DNA of 64,000 nt from Actinomycetota bacterium. GTDB taxonomy: Bacteria > Actinomycetota > Thermoleophilia > Solirubrobacterales > 70-9. The notes under the pieces were generated by a model. The model was not told the DNA's origin. It did not search any database and worked only from the letters and a program-made list of their open reading frames with translations. Both the position numbers and the translations under genes were made by a program. Within the stretch, counting starts at the first letter, position 1, and every line of letters begins with the position of its first letter. The stretch lies in assembly GCA_018268415.1 (NCBI GenBank), contig JAFDWO010000149.1:1-64000 (forward strand). The letters are read 5' to 3'. Below are positions 35,865-43,574 of the stretch, one piece after another.

Positions 35865-37352
35865 GTGGCCTCAGATCTAGAAACCCCTACGTCCATGGGC
35901 CGGCTGGCGCGTCCGCGCGATCTCCCGCCCGTCCACCACCTCCAGTCGGCGATGATGGCCCAGCGCCGTCTGCGACTCGTCGTCTTCTGCGTGCTGCCCG
36001 CGCTCGCCGCCGGCGTGCTGGCAGGCCTGCGCTTCGGCGACCTCGGCTTCGGGGCGATCTCTGCCGTTGCGGTCTTCGCTGCCTGCCGGCTGGGGGAGCG
36101 CGAACGCATCCCGATGCACCTGATGCCGCTCTCGACCTTCGTCGTCCGCGCGCTCGCCCCGGTGCTGGGGCTCGGTCTGGCGCTGTTGCTGAACGTCGTC
36201 TATGGCGAGGGTCGTGAAGCGATCGGGATGCTCGTGCCGCTGGTCGGCGCCTGGCTCGTCCTCGCGCTCGGATCCTGGGCGATGCCGCGCTATCTCGCCT
36301 CCCACCAGGTTCGGGTCGCGATGGTCAGCTCTCCCGGCCTCGCCGTGGCGATGGCGTACGAGCTGAAAAGCGCCGGCATCCGCTCCTACGAGGTCGTCGG
36401 CTGGTTGGCCGACGGGCCGCCCGCTGCCGAACCATCGTCGGGGCCGCGCTGGCTGGGATCCCTCGATGACGTCCGCGGGGTGGTCGAGCGCCATGAGATC
36501 GAGCTGCTCGTCTACTCGAGTGGGGTTCCTGGTCATCCCGGCGAGCCGCAGATGGGGCGACTGGAGCTGTTCGAGCGTGTTGCCGCCTCCTGCCTCGACC
36601 TGCCCGTCCGTCTGCTGGAGGCGAGCCGCCTGTACGAGGAGCTGCTCGGCCATGTGCCGCTCGGCCAATCGACCTCGGCCTGGTTCCAGTACCTGATGCA
36701 TCCTCGGTATCGGCCCGGCTCCTCGTTCTCCAAGCGCGCCTTCGATGTCGTCGTCGGATCGGGGATGCTGGTGATCCTCTCTCCGGCGCTCGCCTGCTTC
36801 GCCGTCGCCGTGAAGCTGAGCGACCGCGGGCCGGTCTTCTATCGCCAGCGTCGCGTCGGGGAGGGAGGACGCGAGTTCGAGATGATCAAGCTGCGCTCGA
36901 TGCGGGTCGCCGCCGAGACGGACGGGGCGCAGTGGGCGCGGAGCGACGACGACCGCGTGACGTCCGTCGGCGCCCTGATGCGGCGCCTGCATATCGACGA
37001 GATGCCGCAGCTCTGGAACGTCATCCGCGGTCAGATGACGATCGTCGGGCCGCGGCCGGAGCGTCGGCAGATCGTCTCCTCACTGGAGCGCCAGTTGCCC
37101 TACTACGATCGCCGCCACCTGGTGAAGCCGGGCCTCGCCGGCTGGGCGCAGGCCTGCTGTGGATACGCCGGGTCAGAGCAGGGAACGAGCTGGAAGCTCT
37201 GCCACGACCTCTACTACCTGAAACATCGCTCGGTCTACTTCGACATGCTGGTCCTGTTGGAGAACGTCCGCGTCTCGGTCTCCGGCGTCCAGTTCGGCCT
37301 CGATGCCCCCCAGGAGCAGTTCATCCTCGGGCACAGCGACCAGCTGCAGTAG
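35865..37352 (+). CDS. Polyprenyl-phosphate sugar-1-phosphate transferase (WbaP/ExoY type)
   Basis: A 495-residue initiating enzyme that loads the first sugar phosphate onto undecaprenyl phosphate. The N-terminal half has four membrane helices and a Rossmann-like domain. The C-terminal half (about 295-495) is the bacterial sugar transferase domain: KRAFDVVVGSGMLVILSPAL, GPVFYRQRRVGEGGREFEMI, KLRSM, DEMPQLWNVIRGQMTIVGP then RPE. The start is GTG at 35865. The gene closes the cluster on the right and converges on the gene at 37368, with a short GCCCC/GGGGC stem between them. Confidence 0.92.
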   Translation: MASDLETPTSMGRLARPRDLPPVHHLQSAMMAQRRLRLVVFCVLPALAAGVLAGLRFGDLGFGAISAVAVFAACRLGERERIPMHLMPLSTFVVRALAPVLGLGLALLLNVVYGEGREAIGMLVPLVGAWLVLALGSWAMPRYLASHQVRVAMVSSPGLAVAMAYELKSAGIRSYEVVGWLADGPPAAEPSSGPRWLGSLDDVRGVVERHEIELLVYSSGVPGHPGEPQMGRLELFERVAASCLDLPVRLLEASRLYEELLGHVPLGQSTSAWFQYLMHPRYRPGSSFSKRAFDVVVGSGMLVILSPALACFAVAVKLSDRGPVFYRQRRVGEGGREFEMIKLRSMRVAAETDGAQWARSDDDRVTSVGALMRRLHIDEMPQLWNVIRGQMTIVGPRPERRQIVSSLERQLPYYDRRHLVKPGLAGWAQACCGYAGSEQGTSWKLCHDLYYLKHRSVYFDMLVLLENVRVSVSGVQFGLDAPQEQFILGHSDQLQ

Positions 37353-37367
37353 CGGCCCCGGCGGGGC

Positions 37368-37934
37368 TCAGTGGGCCTCGCCCGAGGCGTGGGCCGGGGG
37401 GCGCGACTCCTCGGCCAACGAGGTGATCTCGAGCGTGCCCTCCGCGGCCTCCTCCAGCACCTCCGTCGCCTCCTGGGCGGAGCGCGCGTAGAGCTCGACC
37501 AGGAGGTGGACGACGATCTGGTCGTCGTCGTGCTTGTGGAAGCGCACGTGGGTGAAGAACTCGCGCACGCCGGCGTCGCCGAAGGCGCCGTAGGTGAGGA
37601 ACTCGGCAGCTTCCGGGCCGGAGCAGGTCTCGACCCGCTCGGCGTCGATGGTCACCGTGCAGGACGCGACCCAGGGCGTCCCCGCCACCATCCGCGGCCA
37701 CCGCTCGCCCACCGGCACCACCTGATCGTCTTCAAACGTCAGGTGCGGCTGGTCGTGCATGCAGTCGAGGCACTGGACCACCGATTCCTGGACCTCGTCG
37801 ACCCCTTCCGCCAGCGTCCCGGTCGCCGGGTCGACCCGGCGGATCGCGTCGTAGTGAATCTGGATCTCGAGGTTCTGCGACCAGCAGCGATAACACCGCA
37901 GCCAGGCCGAGCGGCCGTCTTGAAAATCGCTCAT
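37368..37934 (-). CDS. Uncharacterised protein with two CxxC motifs
   Basis: A 188-residue acidic protein not recognised as a known family. CYRC near residue 14 and CLDC near residue 55 could make a zinc ribbon. The C-terminal half has mixed alpha-beta character (FFTHVRFHKHDDDQIVVHLL, ATEVLEEAAEGT). No signal peptide or membrane segment. It is on the same strand as the ethylmalonyl-CoA mutase gene but lies beyond that gene's 3' end after a 77-base gap. Confidence 0.65.
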   Translation of the reverse strand: MSDFQDGRSAWLRCYRCWSQNLEIQIHYDAIRRVDPATGTLAEGVDEVQESVVQCLDCMHDQPHLTFEDDQVVPVGERWPRMVAGTPWVASCTVTIDAERVETCSGPEAAEFLTYGAFGDAGVREFFTHVRFHKHDDDQIVVHLLVELYARSAQEATEVLEEAAEGTLEITSLAEESRPPAHASGEAH

Positions 37935-38011
37935 GGAGGCTATTGTCGCGCGCGACTGCTCTCGGCGTCGTCACTCACGCGCGGACCGGCCGGCGCGGCC
38001 GCCGAGCGGCC

Positions 38012-40006
38012 CTAGGCGGCCGCCCGCGCGCCGGCCCGCTCGCCGACCAGCTCGACGATCTCGGCCATGATCTGGTTGATGTCGAAGTCCTTCGGCGTGT
38101 AGACGCCCGCCACGCCCGCGGCGCGGAGGCGCTCGGCGTCGGCGGCCGGGATGATCCCGCCGACCACGACAGGGACGTCGACGCCCTCCTCGGCGAGGAG
38201 GCGGACGACCTCGGGGATCAGCTCGAGGTGGGAGCCGGAGAGGATCGAGAGGCCGACCAGGTCGACGTCCTCCTGCAGGGCGGAGTTGGCGATCTCCGCC
38301 GGGGTCAGGCGGATGCCCTGGTAGATGACCTCCATGCCGACGTCACGGGCCCGCAGGGCGATCTGCTCGGCGCCGTTGGAGTGACCGTCGAGGCCTGGCT
38401 TGCCGACCAGGATCTTGATTCGGTGACCGATGCGGTCGCTGGTCTCCTCGACGCGGCGGCGGATCTCCTCCAACTGCGAGCGGTCGGCGGGTGGGGCGGC
38501 GCCGTCGACGCCGGTCGGCGCGCGGTAGGCGCCGAAGACCTCGCGCATCGTCTGCGCCCACTCGCCGGTCGTCGCCCCCGCCTTGGCGGCGGCGATCGTC
38601 GCGGGCATGATGTTCTGGCCGTCGTCGGCGGCGACCCTGGCGAGCTCCGCAAGGGCCGCGTCGACCGTCGCCTGGTCACGACTCGCCTTCCACTCCTCGA
38701 GCGCCTCGATCCGCTCGCGTTCCACCTCGGGGTCGGGCGTCATGATGCCGCCGTCGGCGCCCGCGGTCAGCGGCGATTCCTCGGTCTCTTTGAAGCTGTT
38801 CTGGCCGATCACCTTCTGCTCGCCGCGCTCGATCCGGCCGACCCGCTCGCGGTGGGACTCGACCAGGCGGGATTTCATGTAGGGGACCGCCTTGATCGCG
38901 CCGCCGCGCTCTTCGACCACCTTCATCTCGGCGAGCGCCCCCTCGGAGAGCTCCGCGACCAGGCCGTCCATGACCACCGAGCCGGTGAAGATGTCGGGGT
39001 ACTCGAGCAGGTCGGTCTCCTCGGCCAGCACCTGCTGGATCCGCAGGCTCCACTGCTGGTCCCAGGGGCGGGGGAGGCCCATCGCCTCGTTCCAGGCGGG
39101 CAGCTGCAGCGCCCGGGCGCGGGCGTCGCGGCTCATCGTCACCGCCAGCGCCTCGAGCACGATCCGCTGGATGTTGTTCTCCGGCTGGGCCTCGGTGAGT
39201 CCCAGGCTGTTGACCTGGACGCCGTAGCGGAAGCGGAGCATCTTCTCGTCGGTGACGCCGTAGCGCTCGCGGCCGATCTGCTCCCACAGCGCCGCCATCG
39301 TGCGCAGCTTGGCGATCTCTTCGATCACCCGGATGCCGGCGTTGACGAAGAACGAGATGCGACCGAAGACCTTGGGGAAGTCCGCCTCGGCGACCTGGCC
39401 GCGGGCCTTGACCTCGTCGAGCACGGCGATCGCGGTGGAGAGGGCGTAGGCGATCTCCTGGACCGGCGTCGCGCCCGCCTCCTGCAGGTGGTAGCTGCAG
39501 ATGTTGGTTGGGTTCCAGCGCGGCACCTCGTTGACGCTGAAGGCGACCATGTCGGCGATCAGGCGGAGGCTCGGCTCGGGCGGGAAGGCGTAGGTGCCGC
39601 GCGAGAGGTACTCCTTGATGATGTCGTTCTGGGTCGTGCCGGAGAGGGCGGAGCGGGCGACGCCGTTCTCCTCGGCGACCGTGACGTAGAGGCCGAGCAG
39701 CCAGGCCGCCGTCGCGTTGATCGTCATCGAGGTGTTCATCTCGTCCAGCGGGATGCCCTCGAGCAGTTGGTGCATGTCGCCCTTGTGGGCGACCGAGACA
39801 CCGACCTTGCCGACCTCACCGCGCGCGAGCACGTGGTCGGGGTCGTAACCGGTCTGGGTTGGCAGGTCGAAGGCGATCGAGAGGCCGGTCTGCCCCTTGG
39901 CCAGGTTCCCGCGGTAGAGCTCGTTCGAGCGCTTCGCGTCGGAGTGGCCTGCGTAGGTGCGCATCACCCAGGGGCGATCGCGCTCGGGAAGTCGGTGTCG
40001 AGTCAT
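38012..40006 (-). CDS. ecm: B12-dependent acyl-CoA mutase, probably ethylmalonyl-CoA mutase
   Basis: A 664-residue single-chain mutase. The substrate TIM barrel includes RTYAGHSDAKRSNELYRGNL, GLSIAFDLPTQTGYDPDH and DEMNTSMTINATAAWLL. The C-terminal B12 domain has the DxHxxG motif in KPGLDGHSNGAEQ, then LSILSGSH and VVVGGIIP. Length and single-gene layout match MeaA/Ecm rather than two-subunit methylmalonyl-CoA mutase. Together with the Ccr-like gene at 52376 this supports conversion of ethylmalonyl-CoA to methylsuccinyl-CoA. Start ATG 40006. The long ORF on the opposite strand (about 955 codons) is its shadow. Confidence 0.88.
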   Translation of the reverse strand: MTRHRLPERDRPWVMRTYAGHSDAKRSNELYRGNLAKGQTGLSIAFDLPTQTGYDPDHVLARGEVGKVGVSVAHKGDMHQLLEGIPLDEMNTSMTINATAAWLLGLYVTVAEENGVARSALSGTTQNDIIKEYLSRGTYAFPPEPSLRLIADMVAFSVNEVPRWNPTNICSYHLQEAGATPVQEIAYALSTAIAVLDEVKARGQVAEADFPKVFGRISFFVNAGIRVIEEIAKLRTMAALWEQIGRERYGVTDEKMLRFRYGVQVNSLGLTEAQPENNIQRIVLEALAVTMSRDARARALQLPAWNEAMGLPRPWDQQWSLRIQQVLAEETDLLEYPDIFTGSVVMDGLVAELSEGALAEMKVVEERGGAIKAVPYMKSRLVESHRERVGRIERGEQKVIGQNSFKETEESPLTAGADGGIMTPDPEVERERIEALEEWKASRDQATVDAALAELARVAADDGQNIMPATIAAAKAGATTGEWAQTMREVFGAYRAPTGVDGAAPPADRSQLEEIRRRVEETSDRIGHRIKILVGKPGLDGHSNGAEQIALRARDVGMEVIYQGIRLTPAEIANSALQEDVDLVGLSILSGSHLELIPEVVRLLAEEGVDVPVVVGGIIPAADAERLRAAGVAGVYTPKDFDINQIMAEIVELVGERAGARAAA

Positions 40007-40120
40007 GTCGCAGATGATATTTGGGAGATAGGAGGAAGGTCGCGCAATCCGAAATCCACCGCCCAGGCCGGCGCGCGGCGCAACACTCGGCCCGGACTGT
40101 GTTTAGGTTGGCGACCGCCT

Positions 40121-40810
40121 GTGAAGTCCAAGCTGATCCTTGCCACCGTTCTCGCCTCGGCGCTCGGCCTCGTTGCCGTCGCCTCGGCCTCGGGTGCCTT
40201 CGTCGCGATCTACCGCAACGCGCTCGAAACGACCGCCCAGCGCAGCGAAGTGCTGAAGCTGTCCGGCGGCAGCTGCACGCGGGGCGGCGCGCAGACCGCG
40301 CTGAAGATCACCGTCGGCAAGCTCACCGAAGAGTGCGCCTACCGCACGCCGGTGCTCGGCAGCGATCTCGAAATCGCCGCGACCGGCCGGATCGTCAGCG
40401 GCACGCCCCCCGCGGTCACCAAGAAGGCCTTCCTCGGCATGCAATTGCGCGTCGGCGCCGGCAACAAGCTCGAGCTGCGCGTCTTCCCGTCCCAGCAGAA
40501 GGTACAGCTGGTGAAGATCACCGAAGCGGGCATCCGCTATCTCAAAATCGAAAAGAACGTCAAAGCCGTACAGCCGCCCGAAAAAGCGAACGTGCTGCGG
40601 CTGCGGGTGGTCAGCGCCGCGAAGGAAGAAGCCGGCACCTGCAAGATCGCCGGTTTCCTGTCCGGCGAACAGGTGATCGAAGCGAGCGACGAAGCCTGCG
40701 GCGAAATGACCGGCGAAATGACGGGCCTCTCGGCCGGGGCGCCGAACAACGGCAGCGGCCTGATCGCCAGCTTCGAAGCCATAGTCGTCCGCGCGCCGGT
40801 CCGCTTCTAG
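40121..40810 (+). CDS. Small secreted protein of unknown function
   Basis: A 229-residue protein with an N-terminal signal peptide (KSKLILATVLASALGLVAVA, then SASG). The mature part is rich in beta-prone Val/Lys segments and has four Cys residues (SCTRGG, ECAYR, TCKIAG, EACGE), which could form disulfides. No family recognised. Glu is encoded almost only by GAA, unlike the cytoplasmic neighbours. The start is GTG at 40121, 114 bases from the divergent mutase start. Confidence 0.7.
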   Translation: MKSKLILATVLASALGLVAVASASGAFVAIYRNALETTAQRSEVLKLSGGSCTRGGAQTALKITVGKLTEECAYRTPVLGSDLEIAATGRIVSGTPPAVTKKAFLGMQLRVGAGNKLELRVFPSQQKVQLVKITEAGIRYLKIEKNVKAVQPPEKANVLRLRVVSAAKEEAGTCKIAGFLSGEQVIEASDEACGEMTGEMTGLSAGAPNNGSGLIASFEAIVVRAPVRF

Positions 40811-40821
40811 TCGCCCCCGCC

Positions 40822-40854
40822 GGCGGCGCCTTCGGCAAGTCCGAAGGCGCCGCC
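40822..40854 (+). terminator. Terminator-like hairpin after 40810
   Basis: Perfect 14-bp arms GGCGGCGCCTTCGG and CCGAAGGCGCCGCC with the loop CAAGT begin 11 bases after the stop codon. No T-run follows. Confidence 0.7.
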
Positions 40855-40876
40855 GCCATCCTCCGCTACCGACCGG

Positions 40877-40927
40877 TGTTGATGGGCCGAAAACTCCAGA
40901 CATGGTGGAGTTTTCGGCCCATCAACA
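40877..40927. repeat. Hairpin, 22-bp stem, TTGATGGGCCGAAAACTC family
   Basis: Arms 40877-40898 and 40906-40927 pair perfectly around GACATGG. The core TTGATGGGCCGAAAACTC is shared with the terminator hairpin at 43526-43572; the inner pairs and loop differ. Confidence 0.9.
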
Positions 40928-41090
40928 TGGGGGTGTGACGGGGGACGGGTGTGATCCGCGGCCTGGGGCGGCTGGCCGCGGTGCGGTGCGGGGTGCGCGT
41001 GGCGGCGCGACGCCGGCCGGGGCACCCGTCCGAGGTGCGGTGCGGGGTGCGTCGCCGCCCGACCCCGGCCTCCCCACCCGTCCGAGATGC

Positions 41091-41146
41091 TCCCGGGCGC
41101 CTCATGGCGCTCCTGGCAGGCTGTGAGCGCCATGAGGCGCCCGGGA
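41091..41146. repeat. Hairpin, 22-bp stem, CTGGCAGGCTGT loop (copy 3, inverted)
   Basis: Arms 41091-41112 and 41125-41146 with loop 41113-41124. The stem is that of 439-496 and the loop is its reverse complement, so the element is flipped together with island 3. Confidence 0.9.
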
Positions 41147-41380
41147 CGGGAGGGGGTCGTGGGGAAGACGACACAGGGACGGGAGGGGCTCGTGAAAAGG
41201 CGGGCAGGGACGGGAGGGGGTCGTGAAAAAGGCGGGACAGGGACGGCACGAGGTCGGACTTCCGTGACGGGTCCGTGCGGGAGAGGCCACACCTGGCCCC
41301 GATCGGTCACGAAGACGCCGGGAACGTCACCCTCCCGGGACCCTTCGGTCCGCTCCCGGGCCCGGAAGGAAGGCCCGGGA

Positions 41381-41432
41381 ACGCGTTCCGTACTTTGACC
41401 CTGCCATGGCAGGGTCAAAGTACGGAACGCGT
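41381..41432. repeat. 52-bp perfect palindrome, CTTTGACCCTGCC family
   Basis: Arms of 26 bases meet at CCATGG (centre 41406/41407). Sister of 203-248; TTCCGTAC here against TTCCGGAC there, with the matching change in the other arm. Confidence 0.92.
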
Positions 41433-41685
41433 CCGTGAGCGTTGGACAACACGGGAGGAGGCGTGGAGTTCCCACGGTCTCTGTCACGTGGGCCCGGATC
41501 TGTGACTCTCCCGTCACACCTCCTGGCCCCCGGGGCCGGGATCGGGGGGGATCCATGGGACCCTCCGGCCCCCGGACGCCGGGATCGGGAGGGTCCGTAG
41601 GAGCCCCCGTGTCCCTCGCGTAAGGGATCCGCCCGCACCCTCCCCGGGGCCTTCCGTGCTTCCCCCGCCCGCTCCCCGCACCCCC

Positions 41686-41735
41686 GGCCGTCTCGGCCAC
41701 GGCCACAGCCTGCCCGGGCCGTGGACGAGACGGCC
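41686..41735. repeat. Hairpin, 19-bp stem, ACAGCCTGCCCG loop
   Basis: Inverted copy of 21059-21108. Arms 41686-41704 and 41717-41735, one mismatch; loop 41705-41716 differs at two adjacent positions in type from the ACAGCCTGCCAG loop of the 23-bp stem family. Confidence 0.85.
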
Positions 41736-41752
41736 GCATCCCTTTTCGCAAG

Positions 41753-41861
41753 GGGCGACAGCTCGAGGGGGCCGGGGCCTTCCCCGGGCGACAGCGTCAC
41801 CCGGCCCCCATCCCTCGGGGGGCGACAGCTTCTGGGGCCGGACCATGTCCCGGGCGACAGC
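41753..41861 (+). repeat. Four direct repeats of GGGCGACAGC, 32-34 bp period
   Basis: Copies start at 41753, 41786, 41820 and 41852. The intervals are G/C-rich and not alike, and the repeats are only 10 bases long, so this is not a CRISPR array. Related degenerate units on the other strand occur near 20990-21050 in island 2. Confidence 0.75.
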
Positions 41862-41954
41862 TTTCCGAGGCTCATCTCATCTCATCCCATCGGCCGCCGG
41901 CCTCCCGGGCCTCGTCCGGGACGGCTCCGGGTTCGGGTGCATGGTCCGGTCCGA

Positions 41955-42836
41955 TCAGGTGGGCGGCTCGTCCAGGTGGTCGGTGATCAGCTGCGCCAGG
42001 GCGAGCGACGAGGTGGCGGCGGGAGAGGGTGCGTTGCGGATGTGGACGGCGTGCTCGGTGCGGTGGAGGACGAAGTCGTCGACCAGCTTGCCGCTGCGGC
42101 TGAGCGCCTGGGCGCGGATCCCGGCGGGTCCGGGCCTCGCCTTGGTACCTGCCAGAGCGGGGACCATGCGTGCGACTTCGGTGATCGTGCAGCTTGGCCG
42201 GACGGCGTTCCGGAGTTCGATCAGGCTCGCGCGCCAGTGCTCCCGCGCCATCCTCCAGGTGCCGGGCCGGCGGAGCGTCTCGCCGAGATCACGACGGCTG
42301 ACGCGGCGGAGATCGTGGGCGTCGCGGGCGGGCGCCAGGAGCGCCGTCGGCCCGATCAGCACCTCGCCCGCGAGGTTGCGGGTGAGATGGGCGCCGAGGA
42401 AGGGCAGGCGGCTGGGCGCCGGAGATCGCCGCGATCGAGCCCTACGCCCAGCCGCCGCAGTTCGGGGACGGCGTTGGCGACGCCGCGCCGCTCAAGCTCG
42501 TCGAGCCGGTCCAGCTCGGCCTCGTCCACGGCGACCACCAGCTTGCCCGACCGGCGGTACGGGATCCCCTTCGCGTCGCAGTAGTCGTAGAGGGCGCGGG
42601 ACCCCTCGACGCAAAGCCGCGCCTTGAGCGAGTCCGGCTCGTAGTAGATGCCCGCGTGGACGACGCCGCTCGAGCGGCCGGTCTGGTGCACGCCGATTCG
42701 CGCCGCGGCCTCGAGCACGCAGAGGCGGGCGCCGGGACGGCGGCGGATCTCCCGCGCCACCGCCTGGCCGACGATGCCACCGCCGACGATCACGACGTCG
42801 CACTCGGTGGGCGGCTCGGGGGCGGCGCTACCCATC
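41955..42836 (-). pseudogene. lhgO: L-2-hydroxyglutarate oxidase (LhgO) remnant
   Basis: Two fragments of one flavoprotein. The N-terminal piece (from ATG 42836) has the FAD motif CDVVIVGGGIVGQAVAREI, then TGRSSGVVHAGIYYEPDSLK and VPELRRLG. The C-terminal piece, in another frame, has LPFLGAHLTRNL, EVLIGPTALLAPARD and NAPSPAATSSLALAQLITDH. About 200 central residues are missing. At the junction a 26-base segment (42419-42444) lies between 12-bp inverted repeats. Read on the plus strand it encodes EIAAIEPYA, the sequence expected next on the minus strand, so it seems to have been inverted. The gene cannot make an intact enzyme. Confidence 0.85.
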
Positions 42837-42950
42837 GTTCCTGGCGTCGACCGTGCCGGTGGCTCGCCGTCGCGGTGACGGTTGACGGCTAGAACAAACG
42901 TCCGAAAATTCCAAATTTGACGCAATCGAGCGTGGGAATCTGGCGAGGCT

Positions 42951-43520
42951 ATGGGCATGGCTCGCAGGCTGATTCTTGCCCTCGCGACGATCGCCGTTGC
43001 CGCGGCGGCCCTCGCCGGGCCGGCGGCGGGGCGGGGAGTGGAGGCGATGGTCGCGCCGACATCCGCCTGTCCTGGCCAGACCGGCCTCGCCGAATCGGTC
43101 GCCGTGCAGCAGCGGGCGATGCGCTGCATGACGAACTACGCCCGCGAGCAGGCCGGGCTGCACCGCCTCGCCGATATCCGCAGTCTCGATCGATCGGCTG
43201 CCGACAAGAGCCGGGACATCCTCCGCTGCGACGACTTCAGCCACAACGCCTGCGGACGCCCGTTCACCTACTGGATGGGCCGGGTGGGCTATCTCTCGGC
43301 CCCGTGCTGGCGGGCGGGGGAGAACATCGGCTGGGGGACCGGCGCCCTCGCCGGCGTTCGCTCCATCTTCATCGCCTGGATGCACTCCCCCGAGCACCGC
43401 GCCAACATTCTCGGCCGCTACTCGCAGTTTGGCGTCGGGCTGGAGGTAGGTCGTCTCCAGGGCGCCGAAGGAGCCCACGTCTGGACCCAGGCATTCGGTT
43501 CGCACTGCGGCCGGACCTAA
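42951..43520 (+). CDS. Secreted CAP/SCP-domain protein
   Basis: A 189-residue exported protein. Signal peptide MARRLILALATIAVAAAALA, cleavage probably near AGPAAG. The CAP domain follows: MRCMTNYAREQAGLHRL, ADKSRDILRCDDFSH, GENIGWGTG and WMHSPEHRANIL, matching the YkwD-type CAP signature with its His/Glu cleft residues. Several Cys residues may form disulfides. The molecular role of bacterial CAP proteins is poorly defined. Start ATG 42951 (second ATG at 42957). A long hairpin lies right after the stop. Confidence 0.85.
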   Translation: MGMARRLILALATIAVAAAALAGPAAGRGVEAMVAPTSACPGQTGLAESVAVQQRAMRCMTNYAREQAGLHRLADIRSLDRSAADKSRDILRCDDFSHNACGRPFTYWMGRVGYLSAPCWRAGENIGWGTGALAGVRSIFIAWMHSPEHRANILGRYSQFGVGLEVGRLQGAEGAHVWTQAFGSHCGRT

Positions 43521-43525
43521 GGAGG

Positions 43526-43572
43526 TTGATGGGCCGAAAACTCAAGCCTGGCTTGAGTTTTCGGCCCATCAA
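43526..43572. terminator. Bidirectional terminator hairpin, TTGATGGGCCGAAAACTC family
   Basis: Arms of 23 bases (43526-43548 and 43550-43572) pair perfectly around a single T and fill nearly the whole 54-base gap between two convergent genes (stops at 43520 and 43575). The stem is shared with 40877-40927. Confidence 0.85.
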
Positions 43573-43574
43573 AA

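Larger units (their letters stand above)
40856..41940 (-). repeat. Mosaic palindrome island 3 (gene-free)
   Basis: No credible gene. It carries hairpins at 40877-40927, 41091-41146, 41381-41432 and 41686-41735, and four GGGCGACAGC direct repeats. Compared with island 1 it runs in the opposite orientation: the 41381 palindrome is followed by the inverted copy of the shared block (41428-41473), and loop sequences are reversed. It separates the small secreted protein gene from the hydroxyglutarate oxidase pseudogene. Several of its palindromes are shared with islands 1 and 2, but their order and spacing differ. Confidence 0.8.

Noticed and set aside
37943-40810. 955-codon plus-strand ORF opposite the mutase gene
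   Set aside because: It is the antisense shadow of the mutase; only its last part coincides with the real small secreted-protein gene starting at 40121.
41753-41861. CRISPR array
   Set aside because: Repeats are only 10 bases with intervals of about 22-24 G/C-rich bases; no leader and no cas gene in the window.
42356-43129. Intact oxidoreductase gene at this position
   Set aside because: The frame ends at a rearranged junction and extends upstream of the natural start into unrelated sequence; the C-terminal domain is in another frame.
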